A DNA stretch of 39,994 nucleotides from Bacteroidia bacterium. Its GTDB lineage: Bacteria > Bacteroidota > Bacteroidia > AKYH767-A > OLB10. How positions within the stretch are numbered: position 1 is the first letter of the stretch; each line of letters begins with the position of its first letter. This document shows positions 7,885 to 15,905 of this stretch, piece by piece. A program made the translations under genes and the position numbers. Location of the stretch: assembly GCA_020847635.1 (NCBI GenBank), contig JADLBQ010000078.1, positions 1 to 39,994 on the forward strand, given 5' to 3'. Under the pieces are notes generated by a model. That model did not search any database. It saw nothing but the letters and a program-made list of their open reading frames with translations, and had not been told where the DNA came from.

Positions 7885-9855
7885 ATGATAAGGTATTTCC
7901 TGATAAGTTCAATTCTATTCATGATAATGGCTCTGGGTTTACAACGGTCAGCTGGTCAGGATATCCCTTTTCAAACAGGCTTCTTAAAAGCAAGTCAGAG
8001 TGAATTAAACCATGCTTTGAAGGAGATCCAGGAAGGTGATCTTTTATTTTACCAGGATATTCCCTTTTATAAACCGGCATTAAGTCATTATCTGAAAGCT
8101 CATCGAATCAATCCTGATAACTCAATGCTAAATTTTAAAATTGGAGTTTGTTATCTGAATACTTCGGATAAATATAAGGCACTTGCATTTTTAAGTAAAG
8201 CATTTAAGCTCAATTACTCGGCAGATCCTGATTTAGTATATGAATTGGGAATGGCATTTCATATTCAGGCTCAATGGGATAGTGCAGTCTATTATTATCG
8301 TTTATGGCTGGACCGGCAAGCGGTTGATGAAAAAAGAAAACAGGCTCTGAAACGAATTGCAGAATGCGAAAGTGGAAAATACCTGGAAAGTACTCCGGTT
8401 AATGTCAGAATTGAGAATGCAGATCAGGCCATTAATTCATCTTACCCTGATTACAGCCCGCTGATTACCGCTGATGAATCAAAATTATTTTTTACGTCAA
8501 GACGGCCGGAAACAACTGGTGGTGAACGTGACCAAAAGGATGATGAATATTATGAGGATATTTTTCAATCAATTAAGGTTAATAATGTTTGGCAAAAAGC
8601 AGTCAATATTGGTCCTCCAATAAATACTAAGTTTCATGATGCAGCTGCTGCAATCTCTCCTGACGGCCTTACCATCGTGGTATTTAAAGGCGACAGAAAT
8701 AATGGAGATTTACTCATAAGCTATTTTGTTAATGGTAATTGGACGAAACTCGAAGATCCGGGGAAAAGCATAAATACAAAGTATCATGAGTCGGGTGCCT
8801 GTCTTTCACCTGACGGGAAAAACTTATTTTTTGTATCTGATAAGCCTGGAGGAAGGGGAGGCCGTGATATATATATCAGCAGATGGGATGACTCTACACA
8901 AGCCTGGCTGCCGGCAGTAAATGCAGGTAACCAGATTAATACCGAATATGATGAAGAGGCTCCGTTCCTGCATCCCGATGGAAAAACACTTTATTTTTCT
9001 TCCAAGGGTTTCAATAGCATGGGGGGGTATGATGTATTTTATTCAGTTTTTGAAAAGGGTGAATGGAAAAAGGCAGTGAATATGGGATGGCCGATCAACT
9101 CACCTGATGATGATGTCTTCTTTGTAATTAATGCTGCCGGAACTAAAGGTTATTATTCATCCTTTAAAAAAGATGGTTTCGGTGAAAAGGATATTTATAT
9201 CATCCAGTTTCCGGAATCGGGCATTCCATCCTCTGAAATGGTATTATTAAAAGGAATTGTCAGAAATGCAATTACCCTGGAACCAATGGAAGTTAAAATT
9301 GAATTGTTAAACCTTGAAACCTCTGAACACGTTGCCACTTTCAATTCAGAAAAGGGAACCGGGAAATATTTAATCTCCTTGCCTGCAGCATCAACTTATG
9401 CTATTGTAGCAACGGGGAAGGGTTTCTCGTTTGAGTCAGAAAAAATTACTGTTCCGGCTAACAATTATAAAGAAAAGAATTCAGATATTCTTTTAAAACC
9501 GGTTAATGCCGGTTATAACCTGATTCTCACTACAATTCAATTTGAACGTAACTCGGTAATCTTAAACCCAGAGGCGGGACAAACACTGGAAAGACTGGTG
9601 TCATTACTGAAAGATTATCCGTTAATGCGAATTGAGATTTCAGGATATACCGATGATTCAGGAAGTGCACTCGAAAATCTTGATATTTCACAAAGGCGTG
9701 CAAAAGCAGTAGCTGGTTTCCTGTTTGATCAGGGAATTGATAAGTCCCGTGTCAGTTACACAGGCTATGGCTCACAGAAACCAGTTGCTGATAATTCTAC
9801 ACCGGAAGGAAGAAAAAAGAATCGGAGGATTGAATTTATTATCCTCAGCAAGTAG
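7885..9855 (+). CDS. PorE-like OmpA-family protein: TPR, PD40 propeller, carboxypeptidase-regulatory-like domain, OmpA domain
   Basis: A 656-residue envelope protein. The frame opens at 7804, but the ATG at 7885 gives a signal peptide (MIRYFLISSILFMIMALGLQ...) and is preferred. Order of domains: TPR-like helices (about 30-150), a PD40/WD40-like propeller with repeated IN(T/S)xx(H/D)E and SPDG/HPDG-x-LYF blocks (about 170-450), a carboxypeptidase-regulatory-like beta domain (LKGIVRNAITLEPM, about 455-540), and a C-terminal OmpA peptidoglycan-binding domain (TIQFERNSVIL to GRKKNRRIEFI). This order matches PorE, the T9SS component that ties the secretion complex to peptidoglycan. No lipobox cysteine is visible after the signal, unlike lipoprotein PorE. 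Bacteroidota often carry several paralogues, so equivalence to PorE is not certain. Confidence 0.85.
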   Translation: MIRYFLISSILFMIMALGLQRSAGQDIPFQTGFLKASQSELNHALKEIQEGDLLFYQDIPFYKPALSHYLKAHRINPDNSMLNFKIGVCYLNTSDKYKALAFLSKAFKLNYSADPDLVYELGMAFHIQAQWDSAVYYYRLWLDRQAVDEKRKQALKRIAECESGKYLESTPVNVRIENADQAINSSYPDYSPLITADESKLFFTSRRPETTGGERDQKDDEYYEDIFQSIKVNNVWQKAVNIGPPINTKFHDAAAAISPDGLTIVVFKGDRNNGDLLISYFVNGNWTKLEDPGKSINTKYHESGACLSPDGKNLFFVSDKPGGRGGRDIYISRWDDSTQAWLPAVNAGNQINTEYDEEAPFLHPDGKTLYFSSKGFNSMGGYDVFYSVFEKGEWKKAVNMGWPINSPDDDVFFVINAAGTKGYYSSFKKDGFGEKDIYIIQFPESGIPSSEMVLLKGIVRNAITLEPMEVKIELLNLETSEHVATFNSEKGTGKYLISLPAASTYAIVATGKGFSFESEKITVPANNYKEKNSDILLKPVNAGYNLILTTIQFERNSVILNPEAGQTLERLVSLLKDYPLMRIEISGYTDDSGSALENLDISQRRAKAVAGFLFDQGIDKSRVSYTGYGSQKPVADNSTPEGRKKNRRIEFIILSK

Positions 9856-9913
9856 TAATTCATAAAATATCAACCTGAACAGTTCATCCTCATACGCTTC
9901 AACTATACATTGA

Positions 9914-10750
9914 CTAATGCCTTTCGGGGAGCGACAATAAGGGTATTTTAATATTTAAAGCCGCTTTTTCAGTTGTACTTGCTCCGGTAAGTTTTGAAAT
10001 AAACCCATGCTGGCGTGAGTACATTGCTAAGCAGGAAGGATTCGTTTTCCTTATAAATTCTGTCATTCCTTTAACAATATTTAACTGGGTGCTGACATAA
10101 CCCGAAACCTTGCGGTATTTTACAGCTGCTGCAATTTTCTTTTTCATTTTCTGATAATCTTTTTCATCATTCATCAGTAGCCGGTTGTCAATATTCAAAA
10201 ACATGATTTCAGCTCCAAATGCTTTTGCCAGCGGGACGATACCATTGGCTGCCCGTAAGTTATCATCCTGTAAATCGGTTGAGTAAACTATTTTCTTCAT
10301 GGGTTTAAACCGGATCCCCTTTGGAATAGTAAATACCGGACATGGAGCATTCCGGATGACACGTAACGAATTACTACCCATTAAGATTCTGGCAACTGCT
10401 GATGTTCCGGTTGAACCCATGATGATCATATCAGCTTTCTTTTCAAGTGCGATTTCAATGATTCTGGAAGATGCAAGCCCTTGTAGAATGATCAAATCAA
10501 CCTTAACTGATTTAGCCGCTCTGATACGAATACCTGAAATAAATTTTTTAAGCCTCTTTTGCGCACTCTCATAAAGTTCCTTGGTGCCAACCGGAATAGG
10601 TCCAAGCGGGAATTCTGTAAACACCACAGGTGTTTCGAAACAATGAAGTGCAATAACCCCTGCCTTGAACTTGTTTGCCATTTCAAGTGCATAGGTATAA
10701 GCATCTCGCGAATTACGCGAAAAATCAACCGGGCAAAGAATGGTTTTCAT
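9914..10750 (-). CDS. Tandem-domain universal stress protein (UspA family)
   Basis: A 278-residue cytoplasmic protein with two Usp folds (about 1-145 and 150-278). The first begins MKTILCPVDFS with the adenine-contacting Asp9 and holds the ATP motif G-x2-G-x9-G-S (G112, G115, G125-S126 in MGSTGTSAVARILMGS). The second half keeps the KKIVYSTDL start but its ATP loop is degenerate (HGFISKLTGASTTEKAAL). Likely only the N-terminal domain binds nucleotide. It begins 5 nt after the CDF transporter stop, so the two are probably one transcript. Confidence 0.9.
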   Translation of the reverse strand: MKTILCPVDFSRNSRDAYTYALEMANKFKAGVIALHCFETPVVFTEFPLGPIPVGTKELYESAQKRLKKFISGIRIRAAKSVKVDLIILQGLASSRIIEIALEKKADMIIMGSTGTSAVARILMGSNSLRVIRNAPCPVFTIPKGIRFKPMKKIVYSTDLQDDNLRAANGIVPLAKAFGAEIMFLNIDNRLLMNDEKDYQKMKKKIAAAVKYRKVSGYVSTQLNIVKGMTEFIRKTNPSCLAMYSRQHGFISKLTGASTTEKAALNIKIPLLSLPERH

Positions 10751-10755
10751 ATGAT

Positions 10756-11805
10756 TTATGTTTTAGTTTGTTTTTGATTTAACAACAGAGAAATGTGTTT
10801 CTTATTTGCTGAAAGATTAGAGGCAGTCCAGGTGATATGCGTGTCAAACGATTCAAGTCTGAACGTGCAATCCTTAACATGGCATATCCTGCAGGATTGC
10901 TGCATACAGGGGTCGGTATGTGCTGATAATTCAACCCGGTGGTTTGCAATTCTGTTGAATGTCCGTTCAAGTGATTTAATCTCTGAATGAACTTCTTCAA
11001 GGGTCAGATAGAAGGGCATTGTTATATGACAATCTACATGCAAATATGTACCATATTTTTGTGCTTTCATATGATGAATATCAATCCAGTTATCCTGTCG
11101 TTCTTTTTCAAGAGACCCCGCAAGGTCTGCTAACAGTTTAATATCTGCCTTATCAATCAGTACATCAATTGATTTTTTGATAAGTTTATAACCGTTAATA
11201 ATTATAAATAAAGCAAGGATCAGTGCGAGTACACTATCAATCCAGATTAGACCGGTAAGCTTGAACAAGATCAAACCTGCAATCAGAATACCACTTGTTA
11301 ATACATCAATCATTAGATGTTTTGCATCTGCAAGCAATACATCACTGTTTAATTGGATACCTTTCTTTTTAAGCTTAAGACTCATAACCAGCAGCATAAT
11401 TCCTGAAAGAGCCATTATGTAGATCCCTGTATCAACACGTTGAATCCGGTTTTCATTAAGAAAACCAAATATAGATTTGACAATAATGAAGAAACCGGCA
11501 AGTAAAATTAAAGCTCCTTCAAAGCCAATGGCTACTGTCTCCATCTTTCCGTGGCCATAGGGATGGGATTTGTCCTTTAATCTTGCTCCATATAGAATGC
11601 TAAACATGGCAAAGCCGCTGGCAGCAATGTTTATTAAAGATTCAAGAGCATCGGTTAAAATAGCAATACTTCCGGTAAACACATATGCAGTGAATTTTAC
11701 AATCAGGATAACTACTCCGGCAATTAAAACTGCTTTTAATGAAGTTACCTTTTGTTTGAGTAAAGAAGGTTTTGCTTTTGACATGCTCAATGAAGTTACC
11801 GGCAT
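10756..11805 (-). CDS. Cation diffusion facilitator (CDF) family metal transporter with Cys-rich tail
   Basis: A 349-residue inner membrane divalent metal/proton antiporter. Six membrane segments are readable between residues 22 and 208. Metal-site residues: Asp52 in TM2 (ILTDALESLIN; the usual second Asp is Ser56) and His163/Asp167 in TM5 (DAKHLMIDV). The HPYGHGKME loop (81-90) is typical. The cytoplasmic domain (about 215-300) ends with a Cys cluster, C-x4-C-x2-C-x4-C in HTDPCMQQSCRICHVKDC, absent from YiiP. Zinc, iron or another metal cannot be told apart here. Transcribed with the Usp gene 5 nt downstream. An alternative start is Met8. Confidence 0.9.
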   Translation of the reverse strand: MPVTSLSMSKAKPSLLKQKVTSLKAVLIAGVVILIVKFTAYVFTGSIAILTDALESLINIAASGFAMFSILYGARLKDKSHPYGHGKMETVAIGFEGALILLAGFFIIVKSIFGFLNENRIQRVDTGIYIMALSGIMLLVMSLKLKKKGIQLNSDVLLADAKHLMIDVLTSGILIAGLILFKLTGLIWIDSVLALILALFIIINGYKLIKKSIDVLIDKADIKLLADLAGSLEKERQDNWIDIHHMKAQKYGTYLHVDCHITMPFYLTLEEVHSEIKSLERTFNRIANHRVELSAHTDPCMQQSCRICHVKDCTFRLESFDTHITWTASNLSANKKHISLLLNQKQTKT

Positions 11806-11847
11806 ATAGCCACCTTAACGGCTGATGTACACAATCATGTAACAGGA

Positions 11848-11855
11848 CAAATGTA
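11848..11855 (-). promoter_or_regulatory. Candidate -7 promoter element for CDF-Usp
   Basis: The minus strand reads TACATTTG, 42 nt before the ATG at 11805. The -33 partner is not clear. Confidence 0.45.
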
Positions 11856-11986
11856 AGATAACTAAGTTCTAATGATTATAGTTTAATGGTTGTTTGTTTG
11901 CTGTGAACAGTAAAATGATTTACTTGTTTATCTGCCGACCTTTACGACTTCTGAACTAAAGTCGATGAAGAAAACTCTATTTAAGC

Positions 11987-12415
11987 TTAAGAGAAGAAAT
12001 AGTGAATCAGAAAAGAAAGTGAGAGGGTATCAGATTCAGCAGGGATAAGTAAAACAGCCAAAAGAAGAATAAACCGGGGGAAGATCAGTTTCATTTCACC
12101 AACCGGATTAATCAGAGACAGTCCGACAGTCACCAACAATAAATTGATTCCTAAGAGAACAAGGGTAAAAAACTTCAATAACCCAATCATTAAAAGCATG
12201 CCACCTATTAGCTCAACAAATGAGCTTAACCACATCGAGGTAAAAAGAAATGAATAGCCAATTCCGATTTTTGAATAAGATGGCGCAATTATATTGGTAA
12301 CCTGTCTGATTCCTATTTTAAAGAGTTTGTCATAACCCTGAAAAATGAAAAGGATTGCCAGTAATTCTCGTGTAAGAAAAACAGCTACTGACTCTGGATT
12401 GAAAAATATACTCAT
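11987..12415 (-). CDS. DoxX-family membrane protein
   Basis: A small membrane protein of 142 residues from the ATG at 12415; the frame extends to 12487, which would add 24 residues. The shorter form starts MSIFFNPESVAVFLTRELL and follows a promoter box that lies inside the longer form. Four hydrophobic segments are readable, the first with LAILFIFQGYDKLFKIG, a DoxX hallmark. The family is poorly characterised; members have been linked to thiol/redox or respiratory functions, but nothing in this sequence fixes a role. It is divergent from the patatin gene. Confidence 0.75.
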   Translation of the reverse strand: MSIFFNPESVAVFLTRELLAILFIFQGYDKLFKIGIRQVTNIIAPSYSKIGIGYSFLFTSMWLSSFVELIGGMLLMIGLLKFFTLVLLGINLLLVTVGLSLINPVGEMKLIFPRFILLLAVLLIPAESDTLSLSFLIHYFFS

Positions 12416-12424
12416 ATTCTGCCT

Positions 12425-12432
12425 CAAAAGTA
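12425..12432 (-). promoter_or_regulatory. Candidate -7 promoter element just before the DoxX start
   Basis: The minus strand reads TACTTTTG, 9 nt before the ATG at 12415. This predicts a leader of only about 5 nt. Confidence 0.45.
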
Positions 12433-12509
12433 AAACAAAAGGTCTTATTGAATGCTTAATATTTAGGGGATGAAAAGTATCAGTCATAAATTAATTCAAT
12501 TAGGTAAGG

Positions 12510-12541
12510 TTGAAATCGCATAATGTTAATCTCTAATTTTG
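12510..12541 (+). promoter_or_regulatory. Promoter of the patatin-barrel gene
   Basis: TTG at 12510-12512 and TAATTTTG at 12534-12541, separated by 21 nt, match the Bacteroidota -33/-7 pattern. The ATG at 12574 follows 32 nt after. The -7 box lies inside the longer frame that opens at 12523 and so argues against that start. Confidence 0.6.
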
Positions 12542-12573
12542 CCGGGGTATTCATTTGTGGTTTTCAGGTTCGA

Positions 12574-14862
12574 ATGAGAGCACTACTTAAGGTTTTATTA
12601 TCTTTATTATTGTTTTTTCTGATTAAGGAATCAGCGGCACAAAAGGTAGGACTGGTCTTAAGCGGGGGAGGAGTAAGAGGATTTGCTCATATCGGAGTGA
12701 TTAAAGCTCTTGAAGAAAACGGAATTCCGATTGATTATATAACTGGAACTTCAGCAGGGGCTCTTGTCGGAAGTTCTTATATTACAGGCAGAACCCCAGC
12801 TGAAATCGAAAAGATATTTACAAGCCAGAGTTTCCTTGACTACGGACGAGGATTAATCAGTGAAGATTTGAGGTATTTTTATCTAAGCCAAGATCCGGAT
12901 CCTTCCTGGATCTCAATTAAACTGGGAATTGATTCAACGCTAAAAATTAAATTTCCAAGAAGTGTTATTAATTCGGCACCAGCAGATTTTGCATTACTTG
13001 AAAACTATGTACAGGCAAGTGCTAAAGCAGGATATAATTTTGATCACTTCCTGGTTCCTTTCCGGTGTGTGGCAGCTGATATTAAAGCAAGAAAACAAGT
13101 TACCTTAAAAAACGGTGATCTGGCACAGGCAGTGAGGGCCAGCATGGCATTCCCCTTATATTTTTCACCACTGACTGTTGATAACCGGATATTATTTGAT
13201 GGTGGCATCTATGACAATATACCGATTGATGTGATGCGAGATGAGTTTAATCCGGATATCATTATCGCTGTGAATGCTGCTGGTGATCCGGAGATTCCTT
13301 CAGACGATAACTTGCTTTCTCAAATTAAGAATATTTTTGTTGCTACGGAAGATACTCGATTATTACGTGACAGTGATCTTCTGATTTTACCCAATATTAA
13401 CAGTATCAGTGTTTTTCAGTTTGAGTATGCCCAGGCAGCAATTGACAGTGGTTATATGGCTGCAATGCGCATGATGCCGCTTATAAAGGAAAGAATTGGC
13501 AGAAGAGTAAGTGAATCGGAGATGGAGCAAAAACGCGAGATTTTTCGTTCAGGTCAGCATCCGGTCTTTATTGACCGGATCTTTGTAAATGGCCTGAATG
13601 TACAGCAGCAGGCTTATGTGCGGAAGGTCTTAAATCCTTCTAATGACTGTATCTCACTGAATGAACTGAAGAAGAGGTTTTTTCTTCTTGCTCAGGATGA
13701 GCAGTTACTATATGTTTTTCCAAAAGTGATTTTTAATGAAGCAACCGGGTATTATGATTTGTATATTGATTCAAAAAGAGAAGGTGATCTATTGATTGAT
13801 CTTGGAGGCAACTTCTCATCAAAACCAATTAATAACGCATATGTTGGATTCCAATTCAATTTGCTAGGTAAGCAATCCTTAAAGTTTTCAGCTAATAATT
13901 ACTTTGGAAAGCTCTATAACTCAGGTATGGCCCGTCTGAAAATGGATATTCCCGGTCATTTCAGGTTTTACCTGGAATCTGCCTTTAGCAAAAGCCAGTT
14001 TGATTATTTCCGTAGCAGTTCAACTTTTTATGAGGATGTTAAACCTTCTTATCTGGTGATTAACGAAACCAATACGGAATTTAGTGTGGGAGTCCCGGTT
14101 AGAAATAAAGGTAAGCTTACAACAACGGCTTCCTATCTGATCAACAGGTATAATTATTATCAGACTCTAAACTTCTCAAAAGCGGATACAGCTGATCAAA
14201 GTTCGCTTACTGCATTTAGCCCTGCTGTGAAATATGAGCGGTCATCCATAGACCGAAAGCAGTTTCCAACCCAGGGAACCTATTTTAGTTTTGCAGCCAG
14301 ACTGGTTACCGGGAAGTTAAATTATATTCCGGGTTCATTATCCCAGATACGCGACACCTCTGTTTCAAGTAAGCGGTGGATTCAGGCAAGAATGATTTAT
14401 GATAATTATTTTAGTTCTTATGGCAGGTTGAAATTTGGAGTCTATGGTGATTTATTTATGTCCGGTCAGCCATTATTTGATACGTATGAATCTACAGTTC
14501 TGTCTACTGCTCAGTTTGAGCCAACTCCTGAAGCTAAAACACTATTCCTCCCACAATTTAGGGCACAAAGCTTTATCGGACTTGGGCTCAAATCAGTATT
14601 GGTTATTTTCAGTAATTTAAATCTCAGGCTTGAAGGTTATATCTATCAGCCTGTTCAGGAAATTATAAAGAGAGAAAGCGGGAAGGCCAGATATGGCGAA
14701 GCTCTGCAAAAAAGATATTTTATTGCTAATTCAACCCTTGTATTTCATAATCCACTTGGCCCGATTAGTTTCCAGGTAAGTTATTATCAGGGACGTGAGA
14801 AGCCTTTAAGTATATTGTTTTGTTTCGGCTATATTTTGTTTAATAAGCGAACGCTAGAATAA
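12574..14862 (+). CDS. Patatin-like phospholipase fused to an outer membrane beta-barrel
   Basis: A 762-residue protein with a signal peptide (about 1-22, ending SAAQ). The patatin domain has the oxyanion loop GGGVRG (31-36), the nucleophile elbow GTSAG with Ser60 (58-62) and the catalytic Asp209 in FDGGIYDNIP. After about residue 320 a POTRA-like segment (HPVFIDRIFVNGLNVQQQAY) precedes a BamA/surface-antigen-like barrel (about 405-762) that ends in a run of beta strands. This is the patatin-POTRA-barrel order of type Vd autotransporters such as PlpD; whether the lipase is released or kept is unknown. It converges with the lipoprotein gene at 14879. Confidence 0.92.
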   Translation: MRALLKVLLSLLLFFLIKESAAQKVGLVLSGGGVRGFAHIGVIKALEENGIPIDYITGTSAGALVGSSYITGRTPAEIEKIFTSQSFLDYGRGLISEDLRYFYLSQDPDPSWISIKLGIDSTLKIKFPRSVINSAPADFALLENYVQASAKAGYNFDHFLVPFRCVAADIKARKQVTLKNGDLAQAVRASMAFPLYFSPLTVDNRILFDGGIYDNIPIDVMRDEFNPDIIIAVNAAGDPEIPSDDNLLSQIKNIFVATEDTRLLRDSDLLILPNINSISVFQFEYAQAAIDSGYMAAMRMMPLIKERIGRRVSESEMEQKREIFRSGQHPVFIDRIFVNGLNVQQQAYVRKVLNPSNDCISLNELKKRFFLLAQDEQLLYVFPKVIFNEATGYYDLYIDSKREGDLLIDLGGNFSSKPINNAYVGFQFNLLGKQSLKFSANNYFGKLYNSGMARLKMDIPGHFRFYLESAFSKSQFDYFRSSSTFYEDVKPSYLVINETNTEFSVGVPVRNKGKLTTTASYLINRYNYYQTLNFSKADTADQSSLTAFSPAVKYERSSIDRKQFPTQGTYFSFAARLVTGKLNYIPGSLSQIRDTSVSSKRWIQARMIYDNYFSSYGRLKFGVYGDLFMSGQPLFDTYESTVLSTAQFEPTPEAKTLFLPQFRAQSFIGLGLKSVLVIFSNLNLRLEGYIYQPVQEIIKRESGKARYGEALQKRYFIANSTLVFHNPLGPISFQVSYYQGREKPLSILFCFGYILFNKRTLE

Positions 14863-14880
14863 AAATTTCAGTTGAAATTT
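14863..14880. terminator. Weak AT-rich hairpin between convergent genes
   Basis: AAATTTCA, a 2-nt loop, and TGAAATTT form an 8-bp stem directly after the patatin stop and overlapping the lipoprotein stop at 14879. Flanking GAATAA and TTATTC could extend it across a bulge. It is A/T-only near the base, so termination strength is uncertain. Confidence 0.4.
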
Positions 14881-15286
14881 ATTCTTGAGCCAATTCAATT
14901 ACTAAGGCAAGTATGCCTTCATTTTGCTCTGTAACCAGGGAGGTTCCACCAGAAAAAACCTTTCCGCTTAGATTATCAACACTCCGAACCCGGATGTAGT
15001 AAAGTCCACAGTTCAATTTGTCACAAATAATTGACGAATCTCCGTTTTTACCTTTGATTACCTTATTGTAATTTTCCGGATTATCTCCTTTTGACTCGGT
15101 GTTATTAAATGATAACATGACCTGGACCGAAAGATCGGGATTTGTAATTACAGCTTTCCCATTATAGACCGGACTTATCTTAAGTTGTAGCGCTCCGGGT
15201 TTGCTAGAGTCACAAATAACCTCCTGGTTTTTTTTGCAAGATGTCATGCTGATGATAAGTAGCAGTGGAAGTATAAATTTTTTCAT
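14879..15286 (-). CDS. Small lipoprotein, paralogue A of a gap-free pair
   Basis: A 135-residue protein with a lipoprotein signal (MKKFILPLLLIISMTSC, lipid Cys17). The mature part is predicted to be beta-rich and ends ALVIELAQE. Cys25 and Cys93 are shared with the neighbour and could form a disulfide; the LNCGLYYIRV block around Cys93 is the best conserved. It aligns with the 15379-15786 product over all 135 positions without a gap; I count about 41 identities. I do not recognise the family or a function. It lies 92 nt behind its paralogue without a clear promoter of its own, so the pair is probably one operon. Confidence 0.8.
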   Translation of the reverse strand: MKKFILPLLLIISMTSCKKNQEVICDSSKPGALQLKISPVYNGKAVITNPDLSVQVMLSFNNTESKGDNPENYNKVIKGKNGDSSIICDKLNCGLYYIRVRSVDNLSGKVFSGGTSLVTEQNEGILALVIELAQE

Positions 15287-15378
15287 TTGATGTATAAAAC
15301 GTCAAAAACGAATAAAGGGTTATTCAGGATTCAGACAGAAACAAGAAAATCTTACAAAATGAAAAATTCAGGTCAGGC

Positions 15379-15786
15379 TTACTCCTGAAATAGCTCGATT
15401 GTTACTGAAAGTTCGGTTTCTTCTGCATTTAGGCGGATTACCGATTCCCCTTCATAGTTTATTCCCGAGTTATGATCAGTCATGGAAAGGCGGCAATAAT
15501 AGATTCCACAATTGAGATTCTTAAAAGAGATTACGTCACTGTTTAAATCGAAATTTTTTACAAGATCGTAATTTGCATCATTCGTACCGGGTGATTCATA
15601 TTGTTCAAAAGCAATTTGAGCTTTAACCTGGGCTGTTGATGAACTGAAAAATGCAGAACCATCTTTAACAGATCTTATGGTGATAGTATGATTTCCGTTA
15701 CGGTCAGCAATACAGGTTACTTCATCTTTTTTTTTACAGCCTGATAAGAACAAGGTCGAAATTAAAAGGAGAGGCAGCGGTTTCAT
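15379..15786 (-). CDS. Small lipoprotein, paralogue B of a gap-free pair
   Basis: A 135-residue lipoprotein (signal MKPLPLLLISTLFLSGC, lipid Cys17). Shared with paralogue A: Cys25, the NYxxV block near 72-76, LNCGxYYxR (91-99), a D-x2-SG turn at 104-108, and the IELxQE end. It has one additional Cys98. Family and function are unknown. It is the first gene of the pair and is divergent from the OmpH gene; the intergenic space holds a perfect inverted repeat with one arm in front of each gene. Confidence 0.8.
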   Translation of the reverse strand: MKPLPLLLISTLFLSGCKKKDEVTCIADRNGNHTITIRSVKDGSAFFSSSTAQVKAQIAFEQYESPGTNDANYDLVKNFDLNSDVISFKNLNCGIYYCRLSMTDHNSGINYEGESVIRLNAEETELSVTIELFQE

Positions 15787-15810
15787 AAAGTATGTTTATT
15801 CAGCAGCAAA

Positions 15811-15888
15811 GCTAATGTAACTCTGTCACAAATAGCTGTCATGTACAGTATTTCACCTGCTTATACATCTAGAAAGAGTTACATTAGC
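15811..15888. promoter_or_regulatory. Divergent promoter region with perfect 14-bp inverted repeat
   Basis: GCTAATGTAACTCT (15811-15824) and AGAGTTACATTAGC (15875-15888) are exact reverse complements with a 50-nt gap. Each arm, read toward its own gene, contains TACATTAG, one base from the TAnnTTTG promoter box: 25 nt before the lipoprotein ATG (15786) and 18 nt before the OmpH ATG (15906). They may be twin promoter cores or paired regulator sites. Confidence 0.6.
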
Positions 15889-15905
15889 CACCCTGATTCA
15901 ACATT

